A DNA stretch of 64,000 bases, taken from the NCBI RefSeq assembly GCF_014192275.1, contig NZ_JACHXR010000010.1:1-64000 (forward strand), in the 5' to 3' direction. The notes under the pieces are model-generated. The model did not search any database. It was not told the origin of the DNA and worked only from the letters and a program-made list of their open reading frames with translations. Origin of the DNA: Halomonas stenophila (GTDB taxonomy: Bacteria > Pseudomonadota > Gammaproteobacteria > Pseudomonadales > Halomonadaceae). Shown piece by piece: positions 35,285 through 44,730 of the stretch; the first letter of the stretch is position 1, and every line of letters starts with the position of its first letter. The translations under genes and the position numbers were made by a program.

Positions 35285-36129
35285 TGACGCTTTTCGTCAA
35301 CCGCCTCACCCACCTCGACGTCTCCCTGTGGTGCCCCGAGCGCGGCCTCATGGGCGCCAGCTGGCGCGTGGACGCGGAGCTCGACGGCGAGCTCGGCGGG
35401 GACGGCATGCTGTTCGACTTCGGCGAGGTCAAGCCGTGGATCAAGTCGCGCCTCGACCAGGGCGCCGACCACACCCTGCTGGTGCCCACCGAGGCCCCCG
35501 GGGTCAGCGTGCGCGACTGCCCCGAGGGCCTCTGCCTGCGCACCGAGACCCCCTATCCCATGGAGGTCCGTGGCCCCCGCCAGGCCTTCACCCTGCTCCC
35601 CTGGCCGACGATCACCCCGGATCGGCTGGCCGACCGGCTGGCCGCCGAGCTGATGCGCCAGCCGCCGGAGCGGGTCAGCGACATTCGCCTGACGCTCCTC
35701 GAGGAGGCCATCGAGGGGGCGAGCTACACCTACAGCCACGGCTTGCGCCGCCATGCCGGCAACTGCCAGCGGATCGCCCACGGCCATCGCTCGCGGCTGC
35801 ACGTCTGGCAGGACGGCGAGCGACGCCCCGAGCTGGAGGCCGACTGGGCACGGCAGCTGGCGGATCGCTACCTGGTGGACGAGGCGGATATCGCCGAGGG
35901 GCGCGAGGCCTCCTTCCTCGGCCGCCTGACCAGCCGCTACCAGGCCGACCAGGGCCGCTTCGCGCTGACCCTGCCCCGCGAACGCTGCGTGGTGCTGCCC
36001 ACGCCCACCACCGTCGAGCATATCGCCGCCTGGCTGGCCGGCGAGATCGCCCGGGAGACCGGCCGGGCCACCCGGGTCCAGGCCTTCGAGGGCATCGACA
36101 AGGGGGCCCTCGCGGAGGCGCGCCCATGA
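35284..36129 (+). CDS. queD: 6-carboxytetrahydropterin synthase QueD, long form
   Basis: Makes 6-carboxytetrahydropterin from dihydroneopterin triphosphate, the first dedicated step of the pathway. 281 residues, about twice E. coli QueD (about 120). The C-terminal half holds a recognisable synthase core: SYTYSHGLRRHAGNCQRIAHG and HGHRSRLHVW with the zinc histidines. The N-terminal half (VNRLTHLDVSLWCPERGL) looks like a diverged second synthase domain. Two-domain forms of this family are known in gammaproteobacteria. Start overlaps the queE stop as TGATG. Confidence 0.86.
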   Translation: MTLFVNRLTHLDVSLWCPERGLMGASWRVDAELDGELGGDGMLFDFGEVKPWIKSRLDQGADHTLLVPTEAPGVSVRDCPEGLCLRTETPYPMEVRGPRQAFTLLPWPTITPDRLADRLAAELMRQPPERVSDIRLTLLEEAIEGASYTYSHGLRRHAGNCQRIAHGHRSRLHVWQDGERRPELEADWARQLADRYLVDEADIAEGREASFLGRLTSRYQADQGRFALTLPRERCVVLPTPTTVEHIAAWLAGEIARETGRATRVQAFEGIDKGALAEARP

Positions 36130-36395
36130 CCGCGCGCCAGAACAGCGGCGGCTGCCGTCCCGGCTGCGGCGCCTGCTGCATCGCCCCGTCGATCAGCTCG
36201 CCGATCCCCGACATGCCGGCGGGAAAACCCGCCGGCGTACGCTGCACCCAGCTCGACGCCGACAACCTGTGCCGGCTGTTCGGCGACCCGCGACGCCCGG
36301 CGGTCTGCGCCCACTTCGATTTCGACCCCGACCTGTGCGGTGAGCATCGCGACCAGGCGCTGGCACGCATCGCCGCCCTGGAAGTCCAGACCTGA
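36126..36395 (+). CDS. YkgJ-like cysteine-cluster protein
   Basis: An 89-residue protein with a dense cysteine cluster near the N-terminus (CRPGCGACC) and further cysteines at RCTQLD, NLCRLFG, AVCAHF and DLCGEH. This matches the UPF0153/YkgJ zinc- or iron-chelating family, whose function is unclear. The ATG overlaps the queD stop by ATGA, so it is the fourth gene of the que operon. It ends before a strong hairpin. Confidence 0.85.
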   Translation: MTARQNSGGCRPGCGACCIAPSISSPIPDMPAGKPAGVRCTQLDADNLCRLFGDPRRPAVCAHFDFDPDLCGEHRDQALARIAALEVQT

Positions 36396-36424
36396 ACGGC
36401 CCTCCCCGCCCCCCTCCAAGACAA

Positions 36425-36463
36425 ACGCCCGGCGGCGCTCTCCTCTCGAGCGCCGCCGGGCGT
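36425..36463. terminator. Bidirectional hairpin between convergent genes
   Basis: A perfect 16-bp stem (ACGCCCGGCGGCGCTC and its complement, 36425-36440 and 36448-36463) with a 7-base loop sits between the ykgJ-like gene and the convergent BTAD gene. T-tracts are weak on both sides (GTTTGT on the minus strand). It probably stops transcripts from both directions. Confidence 0.7.
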
Positions 36464-36488
36464 CATGCTGCCTCGTTCCGTTGCGGTA

Positions 36489-39400
36489 TCAGTCTTCCAG
36501 ATCGGCGGTATGCGGCAGGCGCTTGTCGAGCAGGGTCCGCCAGCGCACCAGCACCGGCGCATCGCTGTGACTGACTTTCCCGAGCAGGGTCCGGAAGGCC
36601 TCCCGGGCCGCCTCGTCGCCGGGATCGACCAGGGTCAGCCAAGCTTCCAGGGCACACAGTTCCTGGTGCAGGTTGCCATCGCCCCGGGCCTGCTGCAGGG
36701 CCTGGTCGGTCAACGCCCGCACCTCCTCGGCGGGGTGGCCGAGACGGTGCCGCACGCGGGCCAGCTGGATCGCCAGCTCGGGCACGAACAGGGTGGTGCG
36801 CTCCCGGGCGATCATCAGGCACTGATCGAGATAGTCCTCGGCGCGGGCCAGCTCGCCCAGCGACACGCAGGCATCGACCAGCCACAGCGCCGGCCGCTGG
36901 TGGGGATCGCGGCCGGTGACCTCGGCGAGCTCCTCCAGGGCGGCCTCGATGCGGGTCAACCCCCCGCGGTCGCCCGATAACGCCCGCTGCCAACCCAGCA
37001 CGGTGCGCGACGAGGCCTGCCAGAGGTGCAGGTCCGGCGTGCCGGTGATCTCGAAGGCCCGCTCGGCGCGGTTGGCCGCCAGGTGCACGTGGCCCACCTG
37101 GCGGTACAGGGAGGCGGCATACATCAGCGCCATGGCCAGGCTGCCGGGATGGTTGATCCGCTCGGCGAGACGGATCGCCGACTCCACCTGCTGCTCGGCG
37201 CGACGGTAGTCGCCGCGCAGGCACAGGGCCCAGCCCTGGAAGCAGGCGGCGGCCACTTGGGGGTGGTCGGAGAACGGCAGCCACTCGATCATCATCGACA
37301 CATTGAGCGGATCGATCTCCTCGAGATGCTCATAGGCCTGCTGGATGCGTCCCGCCCAGTACTCGCAGCTCGCCCGGGCGAAGTCGGCCAGGCGGCGATA
37401 GCGGGGATCCTCGAGCTGCGCGGCCAGATCGGCCAGCCGCGCGGCCAGCAGGAAGGCATCGGCATGGGCGTTGCGCTGGCTGCAGCCCACCCACAGGCCC
37501 CACTTGACCAGGAAGGCCTGCTCCAGGTCCTCGCTGTCCTCCGGGGCCTCCTCGGCGCTGGTCAACAGCTCCCGGGCCCGCACGAAGCACTCGTGGGCGG
37601 TGGGCGAGCCATGCCCCTCGAGGGCGAAGGCCGCCTGGCCACGCACCGTGTGCAGGCTGATCTCACGCTCCTGCTGCCCCTCCACGTGACGCAGGCTGGC
37701 CAGGCCGAAGTCGGCCATGCGCAGCGCCGTGCGATTGGCGCTGACCTTGAGCGCCTCCCGGGCCGCCAGCTCGAAGTAGCGGGCGCCGCGGGCATAGTGG
37801 CCGCTGCGCCGCAGGTGGGTGGCGAAGTCGCCCGGATGGCGGCTGATCCATACCGGGAAGCGCTCCTCGATCAGGCCGACCACCTGCCGGTGGATATTGA
37901 CCCGCACGTCGCGGGGACAGGCCAGGTAGGCCGCCTCCTGGAGCAGTTGATGGGTGAACTGGTACTCGCGGCCCTCCTCGGCGTCCTCGGCCGGCTCGAT
38001 GATCTCCAGCCGACACATCTGCTCGAGGGCCGAGGTCAGCCGGGACATCTCCCAGCCGCTGCATTCGGCCAGGAAATCCAGCCGGAAGCGGCGCCCCAGC
38101 ACCGCGGCCACGTGGGCCACCTCTCGGTCGGCATCCAGCTGGTCGATGCGGCTGGCCAGCAGGCCGAGCAGGCCGCGGGGCAGCTCGTCCAGCTGGACGC
38201 TGCGCCCCTCGCGTCGATCCATGTCGACGCGGCGGCAGATCTCCTGGAGGTACAGCGGCACGCCGTCGCAGCGCTCGATGATCTGGCTGCGCAGCCGCGG
38301 GCTGAGATGCAGCCGGTAGCGCCGGGCGAGCTGCGACAGCAGCCGCGAGGCCTGCATGGGATCGAGACGCCCGAGGGTGATCTGCTGGTCCCAGTCGAGT
38401 CGCGCCGGGAGGGCCTCCCGGCCATGGTGGCTGGCCACCAGCAGGAAGGGACAGTTGATCGGCAGGCGGGCCTGGAGACCGGCCAGCACCTTGAAGGAGG
38501 GCTCGTCGAGCCACTGCAGGTCATCGATCATCAGCACCAGGGTGCGCTCGGCGGTCAACTGACCGATCAGCCGGTGCACCAGCCCGACCACCAGCTCCAC
38601 GGCCTCGCCGCTCTGGGCCAGGGCCGCCAGCTCGCGGGGCTCGCGCACCCCCAGGGCCTCTTCCAGCAGTAGCCGATGATCGTCGTCCCGCGCCACGCCC
38701 TCGATCCCGGCCAGGGCGTCGGCGTCGATGGCCCCGCCGAGGTGCCAGCGCAGCAGCTGGCGGGCCACGCCGTAGGGCTCCTGGACCGACAGGCGGGTGG
38801 TGGGCTGCCAGCAGATCGCCGCCTCGCGACTCTGCTCGAGCTGGCGAAAACCGACCAGCAGGGCCGACTTGCCGAGCCCCGAGGGGCCCCGCACCAGCAC
38901 GCTCTGCCGCAGCCCGATCCCGGCCCGGGCCAGGGCGTCGCGCAGGGTGCGCATCGCCGACTCGCGCCCCACCAGGCTCGGCGGCAGGGCCTCCCGGCCG
39001 CCCTCGTTGGCCCCGAGCACCAGCGCCCGCAGGCGCACCCGGCCATCGCTGGCCACCAGCCGCGAGGAGAGCCGGGGCTGCAGGTCCAGGGCCGGCGGCA
39101 TGTGCTGGCTGGCATCCTGGGAGATCACCAGCTCGCTGCCCTCGGCCGCGCTCATCAGGTCCAGGGCGCCCTGGGTCACCTGGCCCAGCGGATCGACCAG
39201 GTGGCGCTCGGGCAGGTAGACCACCCGACCGCTGTTGAGCCCGGCATCGAGGGCGATCCGCGGCGGCTCGCCCTCGCCGTTCCAGTGCCGCTGGCATTCG
39301 TCGGGCAGCACGCGGCGACAATGCTCGTAGAGGGCCACCAGCTCGGCGAGCTGGTGGGCCGGGCCATGGGTGCCGAAACAGGCCAGGCCCAGGCCGCCGG

Positions 39401-40388
39401 TGGCACCGGGCAACCAGAAGCCGCCCAGGTGGTGGCACTGCTGTTCCAGCCAGCGCATCAGCTCGATCTGCAGGGCCAGGCAGGCCCGGGCCTCGCTGCG
39501 CGAGGAGAGATCGGCGTCCAGGGTCAGGCGAATCGCCATCACCGAGAGCTGGCGCTGCTCGATCTCGTCCTCGCGCAGCGGCGAGCTGTCGGGGGCCAGC
39601 GCCCGGGAGAAGGCGCCGCTCGGCCCGGTGCTCTGCTCGGGCTTGCCGTCGGACCAGTAGCGGGCCAGTTGCAGGAAGGCCGGATCCGGCTGCTGGCCGG
39701 TCAGCGCCAGCAGCTGCAGGTAGGCATTGTACTGCTCGTGGGCGGCGGCCAGCTGGCCGTGCTCGGCCAGCTGGCGCACCAGCCGCTCGTGGAAGGGGCC
39801 ATAGCCGGAAAAGCGGCTGACCAGCGCCTGCAACAGGCTGTCCGGCAGCGGCTCGTGCTGCTCGAGCACGGCCTCGGCGAAACGGATCACCCGCTGACGC
39901 CACTCGTTGCGAACCTGGACCAGCCAGCGCTGGAAGTCCGCGCAGGCGGAGAGCTGCAGCTCCTCGACGAGATCGCCCTGGTAGCAGGTCAGCACCGCCT
40001 CCAGGCTCGACACATCGGCCGGGGCGTCGAGCAGGGCCTGCAGCTCATGGAGGTCGAAATGCCAGCTCTCGGGCAGCTTGAAGGCGATGGTCTGGCGGGA
40101 GACCGACAGCACCTGCTCGGCCTGCTCGCCCAGCGACTGCCGCAGGCAGTGCAGGGCGTGGCGCAGGTTGGTGCGACCCGATGACAGCCCCTGGTCCGGC
40201 CACAGCAGCTCGGCCAGGGTGGCCCGGTTGACCGGCTGATCGTGGAGCAGCAGGTAGACCAGCAACGCCTTGACCTTGTCATAGCTGAAATGGGTCAGGG
40301 CGTCGTCGCCCAGGGTCAGCGAGAAGTGACCGAAGAGGGCCAGGCGATCCTGGTCGTCATGAGTAACGGCGTCGGAAGCATCCCGCAT
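36489..40388 (-). CDS. BTAD/AAA-ATPase/TPR transcriptional regulator with degenerate cyclase-like domain
   Basis: A 1299-residue signalling ATPase of the SARP/MalT-like kind. Residues about 15-105 form an OmpR-type winged helix (FGHFSLTLGDDALTHFSYDK; NLRHALHCLRQSLGE) and about 110-250 a bacterial transcriptional activation domain. Residues about 285-440 resemble a class III nucleotide cyclase (IALDAGLNSGRVVYLP), but the two metal aspartates are missing (VMAIRLTLD and GATGGLGLACFG where cyclases have Asp). An ATPase follows: Walker A RGPSGLGKSALL near 498, Walker B LVLMIDDLQWLD near 618. The last 500 residues are TPR-like helical repeats. It starts 32 bases after miaE on the same strand. The target genes and signal are unknown. 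Confidence 0.88.
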   Translation of the reverse strand: MRDASDAVTHDDQDRLALFGHFSLTLGDDALTHFSYDKVKALLVYLLLHDQPVNRATLAELLWPDQGLSSGRTNLRHALHCLRQSLGEQAEQVLSVSRQTIAFKLPESWHFDLHELQALLDAPADVSSLEAVLTCYQGDLVEELQLSACADFQRWLVQVRNEWRQRVIRFAEAVLEQHEPLPDSLLQALVSRFSGYGPFHERLVRQLAEHGQLAAAHEQYNAYLQLLALTGQQPDPAFLQLARYWSDGKPEQSTGPSGAFSRALAPDSSPLREDEIEQRQLSVMAIRLTLDADLSSRSEARACLALQIELMRWLEQQCHHLGGFWLPGATGGLGLACFGTHGPAHQLAELVALYEHCRRVLPDECQRHWNGEGEPPRIALDAGLNSGRVVYLPERHLVDPLGQVTQGALDLMSAAEGSELVISQDASQHMPPALDLQPRLSSRLVASDGRVRLRALVLGANEGGREALPPSLVGRESAMRTLRDALARAGIGLRQSVLVRGPSGLGKSALLVGFRQLEQSREAAICWQPTTRLSVQEPYGVARQLLRWHLGGAIDADALAGIEGVARDDDHRLLLEEALGVREPRELAALAQSGEAVELVVGLVHRLIGQLTAERTLVLMIDDLQWLDEPSFKVLAGLQARLPINCPFLLVASHHGREALPARLDWDQQITLGRLDPMQASRLLSQLARRYRLHLSPRLRSQIIERCDGVPLYLQEICRRVDMDRREGRSVQLDELPRGLLGLLASRIDQLDADREVAHVAAVLGRRFRLDFLAECSGWEMSRLTSALEQMCRLEIIEPAEDAEEGREYQFTHQLLQEAAYLACPRDVRVNIHRQVVGLIEERFPVWISRHPGDFATHLRRSGHYARGARYFELAAREALKVSANRTALRMADFGLASLRHVEGQQEREISLHTVRGQAAFALEGHGSPTAHECFVRARELLTSAEEAPEDSEDLEQAFLVKWGLWVGCSQRNAHADAFLLAARLADLAAQLEDPRYRRLADFARASCEYWAGRIQQAYEHLEEIDPLNVSMMIEWLPFSDHPQVAAACFQGWALCLRGDYRRAEQQVESAIRLAERINHPGSLAMALMYAASLYRQVGHVHLAANRAERAFEITGTPDLHLWQASSRTVLGWQRALSGDRGGLTRIEAALEELAEVTGRDPHQRPALWLVDACVSLGELARAEDYLDQCLMIARERTTLFVPELAIQLARVRHRLGHPAEEVRALTDQALQQARGDGNLHQELCALEAWLTLVDPGDEAAREAFRTLLGKVSHSDAPVLVRWRTLLDKRLPHTADLED

Positions 40389-40420
40389 GGTGATCGGCCC
40401 TGCTGGGCGGCGCGGCGGCC

Positions 40421-41056
40421 TCAGGCCGGTACGCCGCTGTGAAAACGAAATGCCGTGTCCGGCATGGTGATCAGTTCGGCCTCGCGTTCGGCGAAGAAGG
40501 CGAGGCGTGTGTCGAGCGCCTCCGGGGCGAGCTGCCGCGCCAGCATCAGATAGTCCTCATAGTGGCGCCCTTCCGACTTAACCAGACCGCGATAGAACTT
40601 GGCAAGCTCGGCGTCCAGGTGCGGGATCAGGCGAGCGAAGCGCTCGCAGCTGCGCGCCTCGATCAGGGCCCCGACCAGCAGGATGTCGACCAGCCGGTGG
40701 GGCTCCTCGCCGCGCACGTGCCGGCGCAACCCCTCGGCATAGCGCGACGCCCCGATATGGCGGTAGACGATGCCCCGAGCCTCCATCAGCTTGATCACCT
40801 GCTCGAAATGCAGCAGTTCCTCCCGAGCCAACTGGCACATCCTGGACAGCAGCAGGGGCTGGTCCACATAGCGGTGGAGCAGGCTCATGGCGGTGGCGGC
40901 GGCCTTCTTCTCGCACTGGGCATGGTCGATCAGCAGCAGCTCGGGATTGGCGAGCGCCCAGTCGACCCAGGCATCGGGGGTGGCACAGGGCAGGAAGTCG
41001 AGCAGCCCCGGGGGGAGCAGGTCGTCGAGATCGGGCGCGGCAAGCATCGCAGTCAT
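40421..41056 (-). CDS. miaE: tRNA hydroxylase MiaE (tRNA-(ms2io6A)-hydroxylase)
   Basis: Non-haem di-iron oxygenase that hydroxylates the isopentenyl group of ms2i6A-37 in tRNA; 211 residues. The ferritin-like four-helix ligands are visible: IDHAQCEKKAAATAMSLLH, the ExxH of REELLHFEQV, IEARSCERFARL, and SEGRHYEDYLMLA. Second gene of DUF1289-miaE-BTAD on the minus strand, with a 26-base gap upstream. Confidence 0.94.
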   Translation of the reverse strand: MTAMLAAPDLDDLLPPGLLDFLPCATPDAWVDWALANPELLLIDHAQCEKKAAATAMSLLHRYVDQPLLLSRMCQLAREELLHFEQVIKLMEARGIVYRHIGASRYAEGLRRHVRGEEPHRLVDILLVGALIEARSCERFARLIPHLDAELAKFYRGLVKSEGRHYEDYLMLARQLAPEALDTRLAFFAEREAELITMPDTAFRFHSGVPA

Positions 41057-41082
41057 GTGGGGAAGTCCGGCGGCTCAAGGGT

Positions 41083-41517
41083 TCAGGAGAGGGGCACGGC
41101 CGCATGCCGGCGCGTCTCGGCGGCGGCCATCAGCTCGGCCGAGATCCGGGCATGCAGGGCCGCGGCGTCCAGCCGCTCCCGCGGCGCCAGGCCGTAGCGG
41201 GACAGGTCGCGGATCCGCCCGCGCCCCACCCGCAACAGCTCCACGGCCCGGGACAGCGGGGGCTGCTCGGCACGAAAGCGGATGCGATGGCGTTGCAGCT
41301 GGGCCTCCAGGGCCTCGGCATCCAGCACGACCAGGTGGCGCCCGGCCACCGCCACGCGGAGGGCATCGAGCTCGGCCATGCGCCGCTCGCGCGCCTCCCC
41401 TGCCAGGGCCGGCCAGTCGCGGATCTCGCCATCCAGGCGTTGGCAGCCCCGGCAGACGCGGTCGCCCACCGTGGTCGAACAGAGCCCCACGCAGGGTGAG
41501 GTGACGCGCCCGGCCAT
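41083..41517 (-). CDS. DUF1289 domain protein
   Basis: 144 residues. The N-terminus is a compact cysteine zinc motif, SPCVGLCSTT followed by VCRGCQRLDGEIRDW, as in DUF1289. The rest has an internal alpha-helical region (about 45-130) not seen in the shortest family members, so it may be a fusion or an extended form. Function unknown. First gene of the set with miaE, divergent from acnB. Confidence 0.8.
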   Translation of the reverse strand: MAGRVTSPCVGLCSTTVGDRVCRGCQRLDGEIRDWPALAGEARERRMAELDALRVAVAGRHLVVLDAEALEAQLQRHRIRFRAEQPPLSRAVELLRVGRGRIRDLSRYGLAPRERLDAAALHARISAELMAAAETRRHAAVPLS

Positions 41518-41625
41518 CGTCCGCTCCTCTCCGTTGATTCGTTATCCATGGTAACGCGGCACGGGCGCGCTGGCACCCTGCGGAGGGCGCAGACCAAAGT
41601 TCAAGGGCCGGCGGGAGGGGCGTCC

Positions 41626-41654
41626 TTAACATTGTCGACAGTTTCTTCTAGAAT
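41626..41654 (+). promoter_or_regulatory. Strong sigma-70 promoter of acnB
   Basis: TTAACA (41626-41631), exactly 17 bases, TAGAAT (41649-41654): one mismatch from consensus in each hexamer. Transcription should begin near 41661, giving a leader of about 93 bases that includes the perfect hairpin at 41685-41728. A short palindrome TGTCGACA lies in the spacer. Confidence 0.7.
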
Positions 41655-41684
41655 TGCGCCACCGTTGACCGTGTCGATTCACGC

Positions 41685-41728
41685 GCCGAGTCGGCCGCGC
41701 GACGGCCCCGTCGCGCGGCCGACTCGGC
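41685..41728 (+). promoter_or_regulatory. Perfect 20-bp hairpin in the acnB leader
   Basis: Bases 41685-41704 are the exact complement of 41709-41728, with a 4-base GCCC loop. The stem is inside the predicted transcript, ending 25 bases before the acnB start codon, and no T-run follows, so it is not an ordinary terminator. It may stabilise the mRNA or bind a protein; aconitase itself binds mRNA in E. coli, but its target there is in the 3' region. Confidence 0.75.
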
Positions 41729-41753
41729 TATCACCACCAATGAGGGCCACCAC

Positions 41754-44354
41754 GTGCTTGAAGCCTATCGCCAACATGTCGAGGAGCGTGCCCAGGCCGG
41801 CGTTCCGCCGAAGCCCCTGAACGCCGAGCAGACGGCTGCCCTGGTCGAGCTGCTGAAGTCCCCGCCCGCCGGAGAAGAAGAGGCCATTCTCGACTTGCTC
41901 ACCAACCGCGTCCCGCCGGGCGTCGACGAGGCCGCCTACGTCAAGGCCGGCTTCCTCACCGCCATCGCCAGGGGCGAGGCCGAGTCCCCGCTGATCGACC
42001 GCGTCCATGCGGTCAAGCTGCTGGGCACCATGCAGGGCGGCTACAACATCGTCTCCCTGGTCGAGCTGCTGGACGACGAGGCGCTGGCCACCGAGGTCGG
42101 TGAACAGCTCAAGCATACCCTGCTGATGTTCGATGCCTTCCACGACGTGGAGGAGCGCGCCAAGGCAGGCAACGCCGTGGCCGAGGACGTGATCCGGTCC
42201 TGGGCCGAGGCCGAGTGGTTCCTCTCCCGGCCGGCCCTCGACGAGAAGATCACCCTGAGCGTGTTCAAGGTGCCCGGCGAGACCAACACCGACGACCTCT
42301 CCCCGGCCCCGGATGCCTGGTCGCGCCCGGACATCCCCCTGCACGCCAACGCCATGCTCAAGAACGAGCGCGACGGCATCGAGCCGGTCGAGCCCGGCGT
42401 GACCGGCCCGCTCGAGCAGATCGAGGCCGTCAAGGCCCAGGGCTTCCCGGTCGCCTACGTCGGCGACGTCGTCGGCACCGGCTCCTCGCGCAAGTCCGCC
42501 ACCAACTCGGTGCTGTGGTTCTTCGGTGACGACATCCCCAACGTGCCGAACAAGCGCGCCGGCGGCTTCTGCTTCGGCGGCAAGATCGCGCCGATCTTCT
42601 TCAACACCATGGAAGACTCCGGCGCCCTGCCGGTCGAGATGGACGTCGAGAAGCTCGAGATGGGCGACGTCATCGACGTCTATCCCTACGCGGGCAAGGT
42701 CTGCCGTCACGGCAGCGACGAGGTGCTGACCACCTTCGAACTCAAGACCCAGCTGCTGCTCGACGAGGTGCGTGCCGGCGGCCGGATTCCGCTGATCATC
42801 GGCCGCGGCCTGACCGCCAAGGCCCGCGAGTCCCTGGGCCTCGCGCCCTCCGACGTCTTCCGACTGCCCGAGCAGCCCGCCGACACCGGCAAGGGCTTCA
42901 CCCTGGCCCAGAAGATGGTCGGCAAGGCCTGCGGCATGGACGGCGTGCGTCCGGGCATGTACTGCGAGCCGAAGATGACCACCGTGGGCTCCCAGGACAC
43001 CACCGGGCCGATGACCCGCGACGAGCTCAAGGACCTGGCCTGCCTGGGCTTCCAGGCCGACCTGGTGATGCAGTCCTTCTGCCACACCAGCGCCTATCCC
43101 AAGCCGGTCGACGTGGAGACCCACCACACCCTGCCCGACTTCATCATGAACCGCGGCGGCGTCTCGCTGCGTCCGGGCGACGGCATCATCCACTCCTGGC
43201 TGAACCGCATGCTGCTGCCCGACACCGTGGGCACCGGCGGCGATTCCCACACCCGCTTCCCGATGGGCATCTCCTTCCCGGCGGGCTCCGGGCTGGTGGC
43301 CTTCGCCGCCGCCACCGGGGTGATGCCGCTGGACATGCCGGAATCGGTGCTGGTGCGCTTCAAGGGCCAGCGTCAGCCCGGCGTCACCCTGCGTGACCTG
43401 GTCCACGCCATCCCCTACTACGCCATCCAGCAGGGCCTGCTGACCGTCGAGAAGTCCGGCAAGAAGAACGCCTTCTCCGGTCGCGTCCTGGAGATCGAGG
43501 GCCTCGAGGACCTCACCGTCGAGCAGGCCTTCGAGCTCTCCGACGCCTCCGCCGAGCGCTCCGCGGCCGGCTGCACGATCACCCTGGGCGAGGACTCGGT
43601 CGCCGAGTACCTGAAGTCCAACATCACCCTGCTCAAGTGGATGATCGCCAACGGCTACGGCGACAAGCGCACCATCGAACGCCGCATCCTGGCCATGGAG
43701 GAGTGGCTGGCCGAGCCGAGCCTGATGCGCGCCGACCAGGACGCCGAGTACGCCGAGGTCATCGAGATCGACCTCGACCAGCTGGCGGAGCCGGTGCTGT
43801 GCGCCCCGAACGACCCGGACGACGCCCGCCTGCTCTCCGAGGTGGCCGGCGAGACGATCGACGAGGTGTTCATCGGCTCGTGCATGACCAACATCGGCCA
43901 CTTCCGCGCCGCCGGCAAGCTGCTCGAGAAGCAGCCCGCCGGCAGCCTGAAGACCAAGCTGTGGCTGGCCCCGCCGACCAAGATGGACCAGCACCAGCTG
44001 ACCGAGGAAGGCTACTACGGCATCTACGGCCGTGCCGGCGCACGCATGGAGATGCCCGGCTGCTCGCTGTGCATGGGCAACCAGGCGCGGGTCGCCGCCA
44101 AGAGCACCGTGGTCTCCACCTCCACCCGCAACTTCCCCAACCGCCTGGGCGACGGCGCCGACGTCTACCTGGCCTCGGCGGAGCTGGCCGCGGTGGCCGC
44201 GGTGGAAGGCCGCCTGCCCAGCGTCGACGAGTACCGGCGCTACATGAGCGAGTTCGACGCCATGGCCGGCGAGATCTATCGCTACATGAACTTCCACGAG
44301 ATCGAGGAGTTCCAGAAGGCCGCCTCGAACGTGATTCCGGTGGCCGAGGCCTGA
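41754..44354 (+). CDS. acnB: Bifunctional aconitate hydratase 2 / 2-methylisocitrate dehydratase
   Basis: Citrate-to-isocitrate isomerase of the TCA cycle, also acting on 2-methylisocitrate; 866 residues, as in E. coli AcnB. The [4Fe-4S] ligands are C710 in [15 protein letters not shown] and C770 and C773 in [26 protein letters not shown] is a conserved active-site segment, and the N-terminal HEAT-like domain begins [16 protein letters not shown]. Start is a GTG with GAGGG about seven bases before. Preceded by a strong promoter and a long leader hairpin, followed by an intrinsic terminator. Confidence 0.97.
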   Translation: MLEAYRQHVEERAQAGVPPKPLNAEQTAALVELLKSPPAGEEEAILDLLTNRVPPGVDEAAYVKAGFLTAIARGEAESPLIDRVHAVKLLGTMQGGYNIVSLVELLDDEALATEVGEQLKHTLLMFDAFHDVEERAKAGNAVAEDVIRSWAEAEWFLSRPALDEKITLSVFKVPGETNTDDLSPAPDAWSRPDIPLHANAMLKNERDGIEPVEPGVTGPLEQIEAVKAQGFPVAYVGDVVGTGSSRKSATNSVLWFFGDDIPNVPNKRAGGFCFGGKIAPIFFNTMEDSGALPVEMDVEKLEMGDVIDVYPYAGKVCRHGSDEVLTTFELKTQLLLDEVRAGGRIPLIIGRGLTAKARESLGLAPSDVFRLPEQPADTGKGFTLAQKMVGKACGMDGVRPGMYCEPKMTTVGSQDTTGPMTRDELKDLACLGFQADLVMQSFCHTSAYPKPVDVETHHTLPDFIMNRGGVSLRPGDGIIHSWLNRMLLPDTVGTGGDSHTRFPMGISFPAGSGLVAFAAATGVMPLDMPESVLVRFKGQRQPGVTLRDLVHAIPYYAIQQGLLTVEKSGKKNAFSGRVLEIEGLEDLTVEQAFELSDASAERSAAGCTITLGEDSVAEYLKSNITLLKWMIANGYGDKRTIERRILAMEEWLAEPSLMRADQDAEYAEVIEIDLDQLAEPVLCAPNDPDDARLLSEVAGETIDEVFIGSCMTNIGHFRAAGKLLEKQPAGSLKTKLWLAPPTKMDQHQLTEEGYYGIYGRAGARMEMPGCSLCMGNQARVAAKSTVVSTSTRNFPNRLGDGADVYLASAELAAVAAVEGRLPSVDEYRRYMSEFDAMAGEIYRYMNFHEIEEFQKAASNVIPVAEA

Positions 44355-44435
44355 GCCGGAGCCCACCCTTCGACTCCGATGCTCGCACCATCGAAGGCCC
44401 GCCGCCCCGGCGGCGCGGCCGGAGCCGATGACCGA

Positions 44436-44462
44436 AGCGCCCCGTTACGGGACGCTTTTTTT
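44436..44462 (+). terminator. Rho-independent terminator of acnB
   Basis: AGCG-C-CCCG / CGGG-A-CGCT with a TTA loop (one mismatch in the stem) followed by seven T residues at 44456-44462. It is 81 bases after the acnB stop and 24 bases before repeat copy 2. Confidence 0.85.
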
Positions 44463-44485
44463 GTACCCACCCGGCCGGCCACCAC

Positions 44486-44651
44486 CAGGGCTATCGCAGT
44501 TGCCTATAGCGAGGGGCGCCGGGGGCAGGCCGTAGAGGAGGTCCTACGCCAGGGATGGCGTCGGTAGCGCCCAGGGAGGGGTTCACAGCGCCTCCTCAAA
44601 GGCCTGTCGACGGATCAGCCCCGAGCGATCCTGCTATCTGCGATACCCCTG
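44486..44651 (+). repeat. Dispersed structured repeat, copy 2 (short form, complete, with flanking direct repeat)
   Basis: The best-preserved short copy, 166 bp. Terminal inverted repeats are CAGGGCTATCGCAG (44486-44499) and CTGCGATACCCCTG (44638-44651), 13 of 14 bases complementary. CGGCCACCACCA occurs at 44476-44487 and again at 44652-44663, a 12-base direct repeat suggesting target duplication on insertion. Stem P3 is CAGGCC (44526-44531) with GGCCTG (44601-44606); P4 is GAGGAGG (44535-44541) with CCTCCTC (44591-44597), and a smaller CTACGCC/GGCG-GTAG hairpin forms the tip. It sits between acnB and rraA, in sense with both. Confidence 0.92.
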
Positions 44652-44730
44652 CGGCCACCACCAAGGAGGGATGGCCTTCGCCGGCCGCTATGGCATCATC
44701 GAGACCTCATTCCGAGACGAGGACGTTGCC

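Noticed and set aside
41679-44366. 895-codon minus-strand ORF opposite acnB
   Set aside because: Antisense of aconitase; no recognisable protein signature.
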